A stretch of 64,000 bases of DNA. Source: Bacillus massilinigeriensis (lineage in GTDB: Bacteria > Bacillota > Bacilli > Bacillales > Cytobacillaceae). Positions 7,646-15,731 of this stretch are shown here, in pieces. Both the position numbers and the translations under genes were made by a program. A model generated the notes under the pieces. That model was given only the letters and a program-made list of their open reading frames with translations, did no database searches and was not told the origin of the DNA. The stretch lies in NCBI RefSeq assembly GCF_900117315.1, contig NZ_LT630337.1, positions 2,675,601-2,739,600 on the forward strand, read 5' to 3'. The stretch's first letter is position 1. Every line of letters begins with the position of its first letter.

Positions 7646-7945
7646 GTGGAAGAAATCATTAATAAAATAAAATCTCAATTAAAATTTGTATTAGATCCAG
7701 AATTAGGAATTAATGTGGTTGATCTTGGTTTGATTTATGATATTTCCGTTTCAGAAGATGGTGTTGCCCATATTACGATGACGTTAACTACCCCAGGTTG
7801 TCCACTTCACGACAGCATTGTTACAGGTGTCAGATACTCTGTCTTAAATGTCGAAGAAATTAAAGACGTAGATATCAATTTAGTTTGGGAACCTGCCTGG
7901 AGCCCAGACAAAATGAGTCCCGAGGCAACTAGAATATTGAGATAA
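7646..7945 (+). CDS. DUF59/MIP18-type metal-sulfur cluster assembly factor
   Basis: 99 residues of the SufT/PaaD-like DUF59 family: VLDPELGINVVDLGLIYDI at the N-terminus, then TLTTPGCPLHD with the conserved cysteine, and WEPAWSPDKMSPEATRIL at the end. These proteins help insert Fe-S clusters into client proteins. The start is GTG at 7646, 9 nt after AGGAGG. It ends the operon at a strong terminator. Its partner here is probably encoded by this regulon; hcp, an Fe-S enzyme under a similar box, is one candidate (inference). Confidence 0.9.
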   Translation: MEEIINKIKSQLKFVLDPELGINVVDLGLIYDISVSEDGVAHITMTLTTPGCPLHDSIVTGVRYSVLNVEEIKDVDINLVWEPAWSPDKMSPEATRILR

Positions 7946-7950
7946 CAGGA

Positions 7951-7985
7951 AAAGGAGAAGCCAATTTGTGCTTCTCCTTTTTTCG
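7951..7985 (+). terminator. Terminator of the DUF2249 operon
   Basis: AAAGGAGAAGC (7951-7961) pairs with GCTTCTCCTTT (7970-7980), followed by T residues. It also closes the convergent ypvA gene. Confidence 0.9.
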
Positions 7986-7986
7986 T

Positions 7987-9900
7987 TTATTTAACTTTTG
8001 TCGGAAGAACTGCTTTTACTTTATCAATAATCCATTCGTCTGTATTCTCTTCAAGCAGGATATGAACAATGCCTTTATCCTCGCTACTGCGTATAAGCCT
8101 ACCGACTCCCTGCCTTAATCTTAAGAGCATATAAGGCAAATCAACTTCTATAAATGGCTGATCATGCCCCTCTCTCTTTGCCTCAAATACAGGATCATCC
8201 GGTGGAAATGGCAGTGAGAAGATAATCACATTTTGAAGGGAGCTTCCAGGGATATCTAACCCCTCCCATAAATGAATCGAGCACAATACAGACGCTTCCT
8301 CATTTTGAAATTGAGACACGATCGTACTAATTTCAGCGTCACCTTCAAAATAGATAGGAAAATCAGCTTTCCCCTGAACATAGGACTTAAACTGATATAA
8401 ATCATCCCTATTAGAAAATAATACGAGCCCACGTCCACCTGTATGCTTCAATTGATTCAACGTATACTCCATTTTGCTCTCTTGATTTTCCTTAATAAAG
8501 CTAGGCATTTTGATGACCATATTCGCATCATAATCAAAAGGTGAGGCAACAGAAAATGATAGATAATCTTCAATGCCTAAGCTACCAGCCATATATTCAA
8601 AGGATTTATTTTCTGAAAGGGTTGCAGAGGAGAAAACATATGGTTTCTTTTGAGAAAACACCTCTTTTCTGAGGATATCCTCAACCATTCTTGGCATAAT
8701 TACCAAGGTTCTTTCCTCTTTATCCTCCTCAAACCAAATAATTCCTTTTAATTCACCAAGGAAAAGGGAGAGTGAGTAGGTGATTTGGTCTAAATGCTCC
8801 TCCACAATTTTTAAATCATACTCATTAATCACGTACATTTCACTTTCAAAAACAAGCTCTTCTTCTAGTGAAGTTAATTTTTGAAAAAGCCTTTTTGCTT
8901 GCGTTAAGAGATTCGATGTTTTTACAATCCTTTTTTTATCTGAGCCAGCAGCCTCTAACGCTTGGTTAGATAGCAATTGAAAGAAAGATTCATTTTCATA
9001 AATCGCATCTTCAATTAGATGTAAGGTGCTTTCTCTCACATCATTTGATAGTAGCTTCGTTAGTAATGATTCCATTGTCTGCTCGGATAAACGGTAGGTT
9101 AATGCCTTTTGACTCGCAAATTCCAGCAAATGTCCCTCATCAAATACGACACACGATGCTTCTGGAAGTAAAGGAAGCTGTCCCTCTCTCCTTCTTGAAT
9201 CCTTTGTCCAGATGTGCTCCATATAAAAGTCATGGGAGCAAATAATAATATCTTCAGCTTTACGATAATAATCTCGATGTAAGGTCATTCCACAACGATG
9301 TCTTCTATCACACATAAAGCAATCCTGTAATGAATCCCAACCAATCTTTTCCCAATGCTCATCAGTTAATTCCGGATAGTCCTTCCTATCCCCATACCGG
9401 CTAAACTGCTGCATGGATGCGCCTTTATGAACAAACTCAGGTAGTTGTTCATATACAGAACTAAATGTATCATCCAGATTCACTGTATTGTCGAGCTTGT
9501 TTAAACATAAGTATTGGTCTCTTGATTTAGCCAAGCGGACATCTATCTTTAAATTCAATGCTTGCTCTAATTTTGCAATGTCCCCTTCTTTTTTTACAAG
9601 CTGTTCTATAAGGGTTTCATCAGCGCATGCAATGATAGCGGGTAATTTCTTGAAGCGTGCGTAGCAAATAGCATAAAGTAAATATACAATTGTCTTCCCC
9701 GTACCTACTCCAGCTTCAGCAAAAATCACCTTCTTCTCCTTAAAGGCATTTTCTAGCTGATAGGCCATAAAAATTTGTTCATCACGAAGCTCAAATCCAG
9801 CCTCTGGTAAAATATCATAAAATACGTCTCCAATCCATTCACTTAATTTATCGAAGAATGAATCAGATGGTGCAATAGTAAATGGTAGTTGATTTAGCAT
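7987..9900 (-). CDS. ypvA: DinG-family ATP-dependent helicase with Fe-S cysteines
   Basis: 637 residues, an XPD/DinG-like superfamily 2 helicase without an exonuclease domain. Walker A is AEAGVGTGKT (about 61-70), the DEAH-type box is FDEGH, and the C-terminal helicase motif is VGRLIRS. Four cysteines lie between them, C132, C194, C197 and C203; the C-x2-C-x5-C spacing fits the [4Fe-4S] cluster of XPD-type helicases. ATG follows CGGAGG. It is the orthologue of B. subtilis YpvA, convergent with the DUF2249 operon and downstream of ypsC. Its exact DNA substrate is not established. Confidence 0.88.
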   Translation of the reverse strand: MLNQLPFTIAPSDSFFDKLSEWIGDVFYDILPEAGFELRDEQIFMAYQLENAFKEKKVIFAEAGVGTGKTIVYLLYAICYARFKKLPAIIACADETLIEQLVKKEGDIAKLEQALNLKIDVRLAKSRDQYLCLNKLDNTVNLDDTFSSVYEQLPEFVHKGASMQQFSRYGDRKDYPELTDEHWEKIGWDSLQDCFMCDRRHRCGMTLHRDYYRKAEDIIICSHDFYMEHIWTKDSRRREGQLPLLPEASCVVFDEGHLLEFASQKALTYRLSEQTMESLLTKLLSNDVRESTLHLIEDAIYENESFFQLLSNQALEAAGSDKKRIVKTSNLLTQAKRLFQKLTSLEEELVFESEMYVINEYDLKIVEEHLDQITYSLSLFLGELKGIIWFEEDKEERTLVIMPRMVEDILRKEVFSQKKPYVFSSATLSENKSFEYMAGSLGIEDYLSFSVASPFDYDANMVIKMPSFIKENQESKMEYTLNQLKHTGGRGLVLFSNRDDLYQFKSYVQGKADFPIYFEGDAEISTIVSQFQNEEASVLCSIHLWEGLDIPGSSLQNVIIFSLPFPPDDPVFEAKREGHDQPFIEVDLPYMLLRLRQGVGRLIRSSEDKGIVHILLEENTDEWIIDKVKAVLPTKVK

Positions 9901-9922
9901 GTAAACCTCCGTAATAAGAATG

Positions 9923-9950
9923 AGAAAAAACTGGCTGCATAACCAGTTTT
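9923..9950 (-). terminator. Terminator between ypsC and ypvA
   Basis: AAAACTGG (9927-9934) pairs with CCAGTTTT (9943-9950), with a run of T on the minus strand. It ends the ypsC transcript. Confidence 0.85.
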
Positions 9951-10027
9951 CTTTAAACTATTATCATAAAAAGGAGTGAGTCGTCTTACTTTAAAGAAAA
10001 GAACTTTGCTTTTCATAAGGAATATGA

Positions 10028-11164
10028 TTATTTTCTTGGAGGTCTTTTACCCCAATACTGATAATAATCTGTTTTAATAAAACCATTGAAGAGCTTTCTT
10101 TTCTTTGTTGCCTGTCTTCCGTACAATTGTTCAAATTGTTCATTTGAGGTCAGCATGTAAATGGACCAAGTATCTAATGGCGCAAATGCTACACCCATTT
10201 CTCTGTACATTTTTTCTACAGTTGCTTGGTCCCCGAGACGCTCACCGTACGGTGGATTTCCGACAATAACACCATATTCTTTTGTAGTAGTAAAGTCTTT
10301 CACTTGCATTTGCTTAAACTGAAGCATGTCTCCAAGACCAGCCTCAAAGGCATTTTCACTCGCAATTTTTACCATCCTATGATCAATATCACTACCTGTA
10401 ATATCTAGTTCTTGATCATACTTTGCTAAATTTTCTGCTTCATCCCTTGCCTCATCCCAAACCTTTTGAGGAATCCAATGCCAAGCCTCAGACACAAACT
10501 CACGATTAAAGCCAGGAGCGATATTCTGGCCAATAAGCGCTGCCTCGATTGGAATGGTACCGGAGCCACAAAATGGGTCAACAAACGGCCTATCAGGCGT
10601 CCAATTCGTTAATAGAACAAGTGCTGCTGCCAAAGTTTCCTTTAGAGGTGCTTCCCCTTGACCAGCACGATAACCCCTCTTATGCAAACCACTCCCGCTC
10701 GTATCTAAGGTTATTAGAGCAATATCTTTATGTAAAGCAACCTCTATTCGATATAACGGTCCATTCTCTTCAAACCAGCTTACGTGTTTATAATGCCTTT
10801 TCATCCGCTCTACTACTGCCTTCTTAACAATTCCTTGGCAATCAGAGACGCTAAAAAGCTTGGATTTTACTGATTTTCCAATCACGGGGAATTCGGCATT
10901 TTCCGGTAAATACCTCTCCCACGGAAGGGATTTTGTTTTTTCAAAGAGTTCATCAAAGGTAGTGGCCTTAAACTCACCAACTTTAATCTTAATTCTATCA
11001 GCTGTTCTTAGCCAAAGATTTGAACGAACAATTGCTGATTCATCTCCAGAGAAATTGATCCTTCCATTCTCAACTTGACAATCATAGCCTAAATCTCTTA
11101 CTTCTTTTGCCACAATAGACTCGAGACCCATTGCTGATGTTGCAATCAATTGATAATTTGCCAT
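10028..11164 (-). CDS. ypsC: THUMP-domain rRNA guanine-N2 methyltransferase (RlmL/RlmK-like)
   Basis: 378 residues. An N-terminal ferredoxin-like/THUMP RNA-binding region (about 1-160) precedes a Rossmann methyltransferase with DPFCGSGTIPIEAAL (SAM site) and the N6/N2-methylase motif NPPYGERLG. The family methylates guanine N2 of 23S rRNA; B. subtilis YpsC is the orthologue. ATG follows AAGGGTG. It is 10 nt downstream of the GGDEF-EAL gene and may share its transcript. Confidence 0.9.
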   Translation of the reverse strand: MANYQLIATSAMGLESIVAKEVRDLGYDCQVENGRINFSGDESAIVRSNLWLRTADRIKIKVGEFKATTFDELFEKTKSLPWERYLPENAEFPVIGKSVKSKLFSVSDCQGIVKKAVVERMKRHYKHVSWFEENGPLYRIEVALHKDIALITLDTSGSGLHKRGYRAGQGEAPLKETLAAALVLLTNWTPDRPFVDPFCGSGTIPIEAALIGQNIAPGFNREFVSEAWHWIPQKVWDEARDEAENLAKYDQELDITGSDIDHRMVKIASENAFEAGLGDMLQFKQMQVKDFTTTKEYGVIVGNPPYGERLGDQATVEKMYREMGVAFAPLDTWSIYMLTSNEQFEQLYGRQATKKRKLFNGFIKTDYYQYWGKRPPRK

Positions 11165-11174
11165 TTCTTCACCC

Positions 11175-13247
11175 TTATAATTCTATTTCTTCATCCCAGA
11201 TTTCTAGAAAATCGATTAATTCAGAAATAATAATTGGCTTTGTAATATAAAAGCCTTGTATCAAATCACAGCTCTCATTACGTAAAAATTGAAGTTGTTT
11301 ATGATTCTCCACACCTTCAGCGACTACTTGTAAATGGAGCCGATGTGCCATAGTAATAATTGCCTCAACAATCGAGGCATCTTCATGATAGACAGTTAAT
11401 TTTCTAATAAAGCTTTGATCTATTTTTAAGCTATCGATTGGAAAACGATTTAGGTAACTAAGTGAAGAATACCCTGTACCAAAATCATCAATAGAAAATT
11501 TAATGCCTAATTGTTTTAATTTAACTAGCTTATCTATCGTTTTTGTAGCATTGGACATAATCATACTTTCAGTCAATTCGAAATCAATATAATGAGGATT
11601 CACATTCGTTTCGTCAATAATGTGTTTGACCCTTTTCAATAAGTCATCTTGATTAAAATACATAGCGGAAATGTTAATGCTCATTCGAATATTAGGATAC
11701 CCTGCGAGATGTATTTTCTTTAAATCTTCTAACGCTCTCCCCATAACCCAATCACTGATAGGAATAATTAATCCAGTTTCTTCAGCCAACGGAATAAATT
11801 CACTAGGTGGAATGGTGCCAAGATCTCTTTGCTCCCAACGAATTAAGGCCTCCACTCCAGTTATTTTTTTCTTATCCACATCTAATAGCGGGTGGTAAAC
11901 AAGGAAAAATTCATTATTCTCCAATGCTTTTCTCAGTTTCGTTTCCATTTGAAAATATGTAGTTTCATTTTCATGAAAATCCGAATGATAAAATTCATAC
12001 TTATTTCTTCCCATTGACTTTGCCTTATACATGGCTTTGTCAGCTTTTCGCAGGAGTTCATCCTTCGTTGTTCCATCATGGGGATATAAACTAATTCCGA
12101 TACTTGTTGAAACAAAGATTTCCTGTTTTTCTAGTATAAATGAATCTGTTAAACAGTCAATAATTTGCTGCGCGTGAATCTTTGCTTCCTTAGGATGCTT
12201 AATATTTGTAATGATGATAACAAACTCATCTCCACCAAGACGTGCAATCATATCTTTATTTTTAAGCAATCCTTGAATTCTTGAGGAGACACTTTTTAAA
12301 AGCTTATCACCTAAATTATGGCCAAGGGTATCATTGATATACTTAAAACGATCTAAATCCAAGAAAAGGAGTGCTAATTGCTGCTTATGAGTTTTCGCGG
12401 TGCCCAATAGATTTTGAAATCTCTCATTAAAGGAATATCGATTTGCTACTCCTGTCAGTGTATCAATATGAGCAAGCTCCTTTAATTGTTCCTCTGCTAG
12501 TTTTCGATCGGTGATATCAGAAAAGACGGCAACGAAATTTGTCACTACCCCATTTTCATCCTTAATAGAACTAATATTGATCCACTCTGGATAAATTTCG
12601 CCGTTCTTTCTTCTATTCCAAATTTCTCCTTTCCATGTACCGAATTTATGTATATACTCCCACATGTTTTTGTAAAACATTTTATTATGAATTCCTGATT
12701 GTAATATATTCGGATTTCGACCAATAACCTCTGCTTCAGAATAGCCCGTTACTATTTCAAATGCAGGGTTTACTGATATGATTTTTCCACGTATATCAGT
12801 TATTAATACCCCTTCACTCGTATTTTCGAGTGCCTTTTCTGCTAGTTTAAGCTCAGTTATTGAGTTTTTTTGCCTAGACATATCCCTAAACACAATACAA
12901 TAGTTTGTAACAAGATTTTCATTAGTGTTAACGGATTGGACATTCATCCATTCTGGATAAATGACCCCATTCTTCCTAGTTTTCCATACCTCTCCAACCC
13001 ATTTTCCATCTTGCTTTATATGTAAAAGTATCAACTCATATTTGTGTTTATCAACAAATAATTTAGAAAAATGAGTCCCAACAATCTCATTTTCTGAGTA
13101 TAATGTAACCTTTTGCGCCCAGGGGTTAAGAGAGATGATATTGAAATCACGATCTAATATCATAACTCCCTCTTGCATATGTTCAAATATCACAGTAGAT
13201 AATGATGAATTTACATCCATCAAATCATTAAGTAGTCTATCACCCAT
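11175..13247 (-). CDS. PAS-PAS-GGDEF-EAL cyclic-di-GMP signalling protein
   Basis: 690 residues with no transmembrane segment. Two PAS sensor domains with PAC ends (about 12-130 and 135-255) are followed by a diguanylate cyclase domain (about 260-420) with an intact GGDEF, and an EAL phosphodiesterase domain (about 430-685) with EALIRWEQ, NISA and DDFGTGYSSL. Both catalytic motifs look intact; the inhibitory RxxD site before GGDEF reads KNKD, so product inhibition may be lost. Both activities are possible and the net one cannot be read from sequence. ATG follows GGGGGAT. It sits between rnpB and ypsC, where B. subtilis lacks such a gene. Confidence 0.93.
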   Translation of the reverse strand: MGDRLLNDLMDVNSSLSTVIFEHMQEGVMILDRDFNIISLNPWAQKVTLYSENEIVGTHFSKLFVDKHKYELILLHIKQDGKWVGEVWKTRKNGVIYPEWMNVQSVNTNENLVTNYCIVFRDMSRQKNSITELKLAEKALENTSEGVLITDIRGKIISVNPAFEIVTGYSEAEVIGRNPNILQSGIHNKMFYKNMWEYIHKFGTWKGEIWNRRKNGEIYPEWINISSIKDENGVVTNFVAVFSDITDRKLAEEQLKELAHIDTLTGVANRYSFNERFQNLLGTAKTHKQQLALLFLDLDRFKYINDTLGHNLGDKLLKSVSSRIQGLLKNKDMIARLGGDEFVIIITNIKHPKEAKIHAQQIIDCLTDSFILEKQEIFVSTSIGISLYPHDGTTKDELLRKADKAMYKAKSMGRNKYEFYHSDFHENETTYFQMETKLRKALENNEFFLVYHPLLDVDKKKITGVEALIRWEQRDLGTIPPSEFIPLAEETGLIIPISDWVMGRALEDLKKIHLAGYPNIRMSINISAMYFNQDDLLKRVKHIIDETNVNPHYIDFELTESMIMSNATKTIDKLVKLKQLGIKFSIDDFGTGYSSLSYLNRFPIDSLKIDQSFIRKLTVYHEDASIVEAIITMAHRLHLQVVAEGVENHKQLQFLRNESCDLIQGFYITKPIIISELIDFLEIWDEEIEL

Positions 13248-13423
13248 AAGCGTATCCCCCAGTGAAAATCATTCATTATTGATCTTAGGACGTTGGTATT
13301 ATTCCTTATTATCTATTATATAGTGAGTCTTAGTTTCAGGGGGAAAAAATTAAGGCTAAACCGGGAATATTTTATCATATAATTATGTTTTAAATAATCT
13401 TTAGCATAAATATTCTTATAAAA

Positions 13424-13455
13424 CAAAATAAGACTCCCCATCAAACAGGAGAGTC
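13424..13455 (-). terminator. Terminator of RNase P RNA
   Basis: On the minus strand GGACTCTCC and GGGGAGTC pair around GTTTGAT with one wobble, followed by TTATTTTG. It lies about 30 nt after the RNase P RNA 3' end. Confidence 0.8.
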
Positions 13456-13479
13456 CTCGATAATTCTATACTATTCTCA

Positions 13480-13900
13480 TTAATAACGTTCTGTAAGCCA
13501 TGTTTTGTACCATTGTACTACAAACGACAAAAGTCTTGTACTCCGGTGGCAATCATCTATCTACAGATTGAAAAATCAACCTGTCCTTCTCTCTCGTTCA
13601 TTTCCTTAGAGAAGGTGCCCCTACCATAATTTGGGTTTCTCGCTCGCGGGGTTTACCTCGTTCCACCCTCTTTATTTCTAAAGAGGCTACGTCACTGTGG
13701 CACTTTCAAGGTATTCACACCATATCCAAATGGACTTAGGCATTTTCCCTGCCGTCAGCAAAGACGAATCCTTACTGCCCTAGCTTATGACTTCGCTAGG
13801 CACGAACACTACGAGCATCTCAGCTCGTGCGAGCATGGACTTTCCTCTACAATTCGCATAAAGCTCTTTGCAGCGATTACCCGAACGTGATTAACGACTA
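13480..13900 (-). ncRNA. rnpB: RNase P RNA (bacterial class B)
   Basis: The minus strand shows the conserved blocks of Bacillus-type RNase P RNA: GTTCGGGTAATCGCTGC near the 5' end, GAGGAAAGTCCATGCTCGCA, CTAGCGAAGTCATAAGCTAG, GAAAGTGCCACAGTGACG, GGTAAACCCC.CGAGCGAGAAACCC, GTAGATAGATGATTGCC and a closing ACAAAACATGGCTTACAGAA. It is the catalytic subunit that matures tRNA 5' ends. A near-consensus promoter lies upstream and a terminator downstream. Exact ends are estimated from the promoter and from homology, with an uncertainty of a few nucleotides. Position next to gpsB matches B. subtilis. Confidence 0.96.
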
Positions 13901-13907
13901 CTAAGTT

Positions 13908-13936
13908 AGTATACGCAACTAGTATATAAAAATCAA
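13908..13936 (-). promoter_or_regulatory. Sigma-A promoter of rnpB
   Basis: On the minus strand TTGATT (13936-13931) and TATACT (13913-13908) are separated by exactly 17 nt, placing the start near 13901, at the expected 5' end of the RNA. Confidence 0.85.
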
Positions 13937-13963
13937 TAGGTTTTACTCGGTAATAATATCCAA

Positions 13964-14269
13964 TCAATCATATAGTTTATTACCGAATACATGTTTTTCT
14001 AGATTAGACAATCGCATTAATATATCAAAGTTTGTTGTTCCCGCAGCAGCTGTTTGTGAGGTCGGTCTCTTCGAAGATTCCTCCATCTGCTTTTTTAATC
14101 GCAGATTTTCTTGCTGCAGCATCTCTATTTCTTGATGTAACGTTTCATAGTCTTTAATAATTAAATCTAAAAATTTATCTACTTCTTCTTGTTTATAACC
14201 ACGGACAGCTGTTTTAAATTCCTTCTCTAAAATATCTTTAGCTGTCAATTTAATTTTATCCGAAAGCAT
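13964..14269 (-). CDS. gpsB: Cell-division and cell-wall adaptor GpsB
   Basis: 101 residues of the DivIVA/GpsB family: an N-terminal membrane-binding, DivIVA-like segment ([26 protein letters not shown]), a coiled coil (about 35-70) and a C-terminal trimerising segment. GpsB links PBP1 (PonA) and EzrA at the division site and controls its shuttling; ponA lies in this window. ATG at 14269 is chosen because GAGGTGA sits just upstream; the longer frame starts at a GTG inside that site. Confidence 0.93.
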   Translation of the reverse strand: MLSDKIKLTAKDILEKEFKTAVRGYKQEEVDKFLDLIIKDYETLHQEIEMLQQENLRLKKQMEESSKRPTSQTAAAGTTNFDILMRLSNLEKHVFGNKLYD

Positions 14270-14342
14270 TCCAATCACCTCAGTAAATCACCAGTCATCA
14301 TTTTTATTTTTTCAAAAATTAATGTATTTGTCAATTTTTCTT

Positions 14343-14909
14343 TCAATTATTTCCCCATTCATTTTCTTCCTCAACCAATACCTGTAAATCATAAAAGGAA
14401 ATTAGTCTAACTTCATAATCAGCTTCATTCCTCTCACCGTATTCCTTCGCTGTTTGAAAAAGGTATTTAGGGCTTCCTTCCTTTTCTTCATCGTAAAAAA
14501 GGATGAGCAAGTCACTTTTTTCGATTAAAAATTGATTTTTTATTCGAAATTGCGAAGGGCTTTCATACTCTTTTTTTGTGATAGAATCTACAAAGTCTGC
14601 TTTGCTTATCACTGATTCATACAATTCCTTATTTGCCTCGCTCCAATTTTTTTCTTGGTTTAAAAATGGAGTAATAACCGCAAGCTTTAAATCAGAATAT
14701 CCTTCAATTTGTAAATCAAAGACTACCTCTGCAGTCCAAATCTCGGTGCCTAGCTGACCGCTGATAATGACCCATTCTAATCCTTCATCTAATAAAACTT
14801 CTAAATTTCTTTTGATGGCCATTTTTATAAAGTGAATACTTGGATGATTTTGTTTAAAAATGCCTAATTCTTGTGCCTTATAACCAGATACTAATGCAAT
14901 CTTTACCAA
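14343..14909 (-). CDS. ypsA: YpsA family SLOG-like protein
   Basis: 188 residues of DUF1273, a Rossmann-like SLOG/lysine-decarboxylase-like fold. Conserved segments include VSGYKAQELGIF, WVIISGQLGTEIWTAE and EKEGSPKYLF. In B. subtilis YpsA influences cell division; its ligand is unproven. The only workable start is TTG at 14909, with a weak ribosome site, so the start is less sure than the gene. It is encoded just upstream of gpsB on the same strand, which fits the division link. Confidence 0.88.
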   Translation of the reverse strand: MVKIALVSGYKAQELGIFKQNHPSIHFIKMAIKRNLEVLLDEGLEWVIISGQLGTEIWTAEVVFDLQIEGYSDLKLAVITPFLNQEKNWSEANKELYESVISKADFVDSITKKEYESPSQFRIKNQFLIEKSDLLILFYDEEKEGSPKYLFQTAKEYGERNEADYEVRLISFYDLQVLVEEENEWGNN

Positions 14910-15051
14910 TCTATGTTCTAGCCTACTCTCTTATGTATAGTTTCTACAACACCATGCTATCATAAACATGACGGTTTTTACACCTTCATATGCATTATAG
15001 AACAATTTTTAAGTAAGATAAAAACTTTAAGCCCACAACATGTCCATAGAA

Positions 15052-15078
15052 AAGGACTGATTTAATAATCAGTCCTTG
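15052..15078 (-). terminator. Terminator of cotD
   Basis: AAGGACTGATT (15052-15062) pairs with AATCAGTCCTT (15067-15077); on the minus strand it is followed by TTTCT. Confidence 0.8.
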
Positions 15079-15093
15079 GTCTATTAGTAAATT

Positions 15094-15363
15094 TTATCTT
15101 CCAAAGAACGGATAAGGACTAGCTCCTAGTCCAGGAGTAGGACCAGGCATAGGTCCAGGGCAAATAAATTGTTGGTTAGTCACTTGATTTACCGCAGATT
15201 GAGTATGCGGAAAAAAATGTTTGTGTTGGAAATTAATGTGGTTGACAGTTGTTGTATGTGATGGATGGATGTGTGGCACCACATTATTAATAAAGTTATG
15301 ATTTACACAACATTTCGTTGGATGAACAATTGGTGGACATACATTTCCAGGGAACCAAGGCAT
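15094..15363 (-). CDS. cotD: Spore coat protein CotD
   Basis: 89 residues, rich in His, Pro and Asn. The CotD core is recognisable: PPIVHPTKCCVNHNF, VVPHIHPSHTTTVNH and HKHFFPHTQS. CotD is an inner spore-coat protein made in the mother cell. ATG follows GAAAGGAGAGAG. The C-terminal Gly-Pro-rich tail (PGPMPGPTPG) is longer than in B. subtilis CotD. Position after ypsA matches synteny. Confidence 0.92.
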   Translation of the reverse strand: MPWFPGNVCPPIVHPTKCCVNHNFINNVVPHIHPSHTTTVNHINFQHKHFFPHTQSAVNQVTNQQFICPGPMPGPTPGLGASPYPFFGR

Positions 15364-15500
15364 ATTTTAACTCTCTCCTTTCCTCATTTCGTATATTTCC
15401 TACACTAACAAGCTATGAAGAAAGGGAGTATCTTGTACTAAACAAAATACCTAATTTTACATATATTAGGATAATACAAGCATTTCGTTTAGTTTTTAAA

Positions 15501-15596
15501 TTATAGTAAAGAATAAAAACTATCCCGAAGGCTTGAAAATAAAATCACCGTTAAACAAATGAGGACAAAGAACATAAAAAGAACTGCTTTATACAT
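15501..15596 (-). CDS. Possible 31-residue single-helix membrane peptide
   Basis: A minus-strand ATG at 15596 gives 31 residues starting MYKAVLFMFF, almost entirely one transmembrane helix with a short polar tail. AGGTGA lies 8 nt upstream. I do not recognise it. Such micro-proteins are common next to spore genes, but an AT-rich stretch can yield this by chance. The rest of 15364-15731 holds nothing else I can support. Confidence 0.35.
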   Translation of the reverse strand: MYKAVLFMFFVLICLTVILFSSLRDSFYSLL

Positions 15597-15731
15597 TACA
15601 TACATCACCTATATTTTATTTACTAAATTACCAATTCAATATTCTAAACTGATAACTTAATACTTACAACAAGGAATATATGGCATTTCGTGAACGTTCT
15701 ATGAAGTATCTTGAATCTATTACTATTTTGT

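Noticed and set aside
15685-15705. GTGAACGTTC resembling a LexA half-site before mrfB's end
   Set aside because: Only one half-site matches, and it lies downstream of the mrfB stop, not in a promoter.
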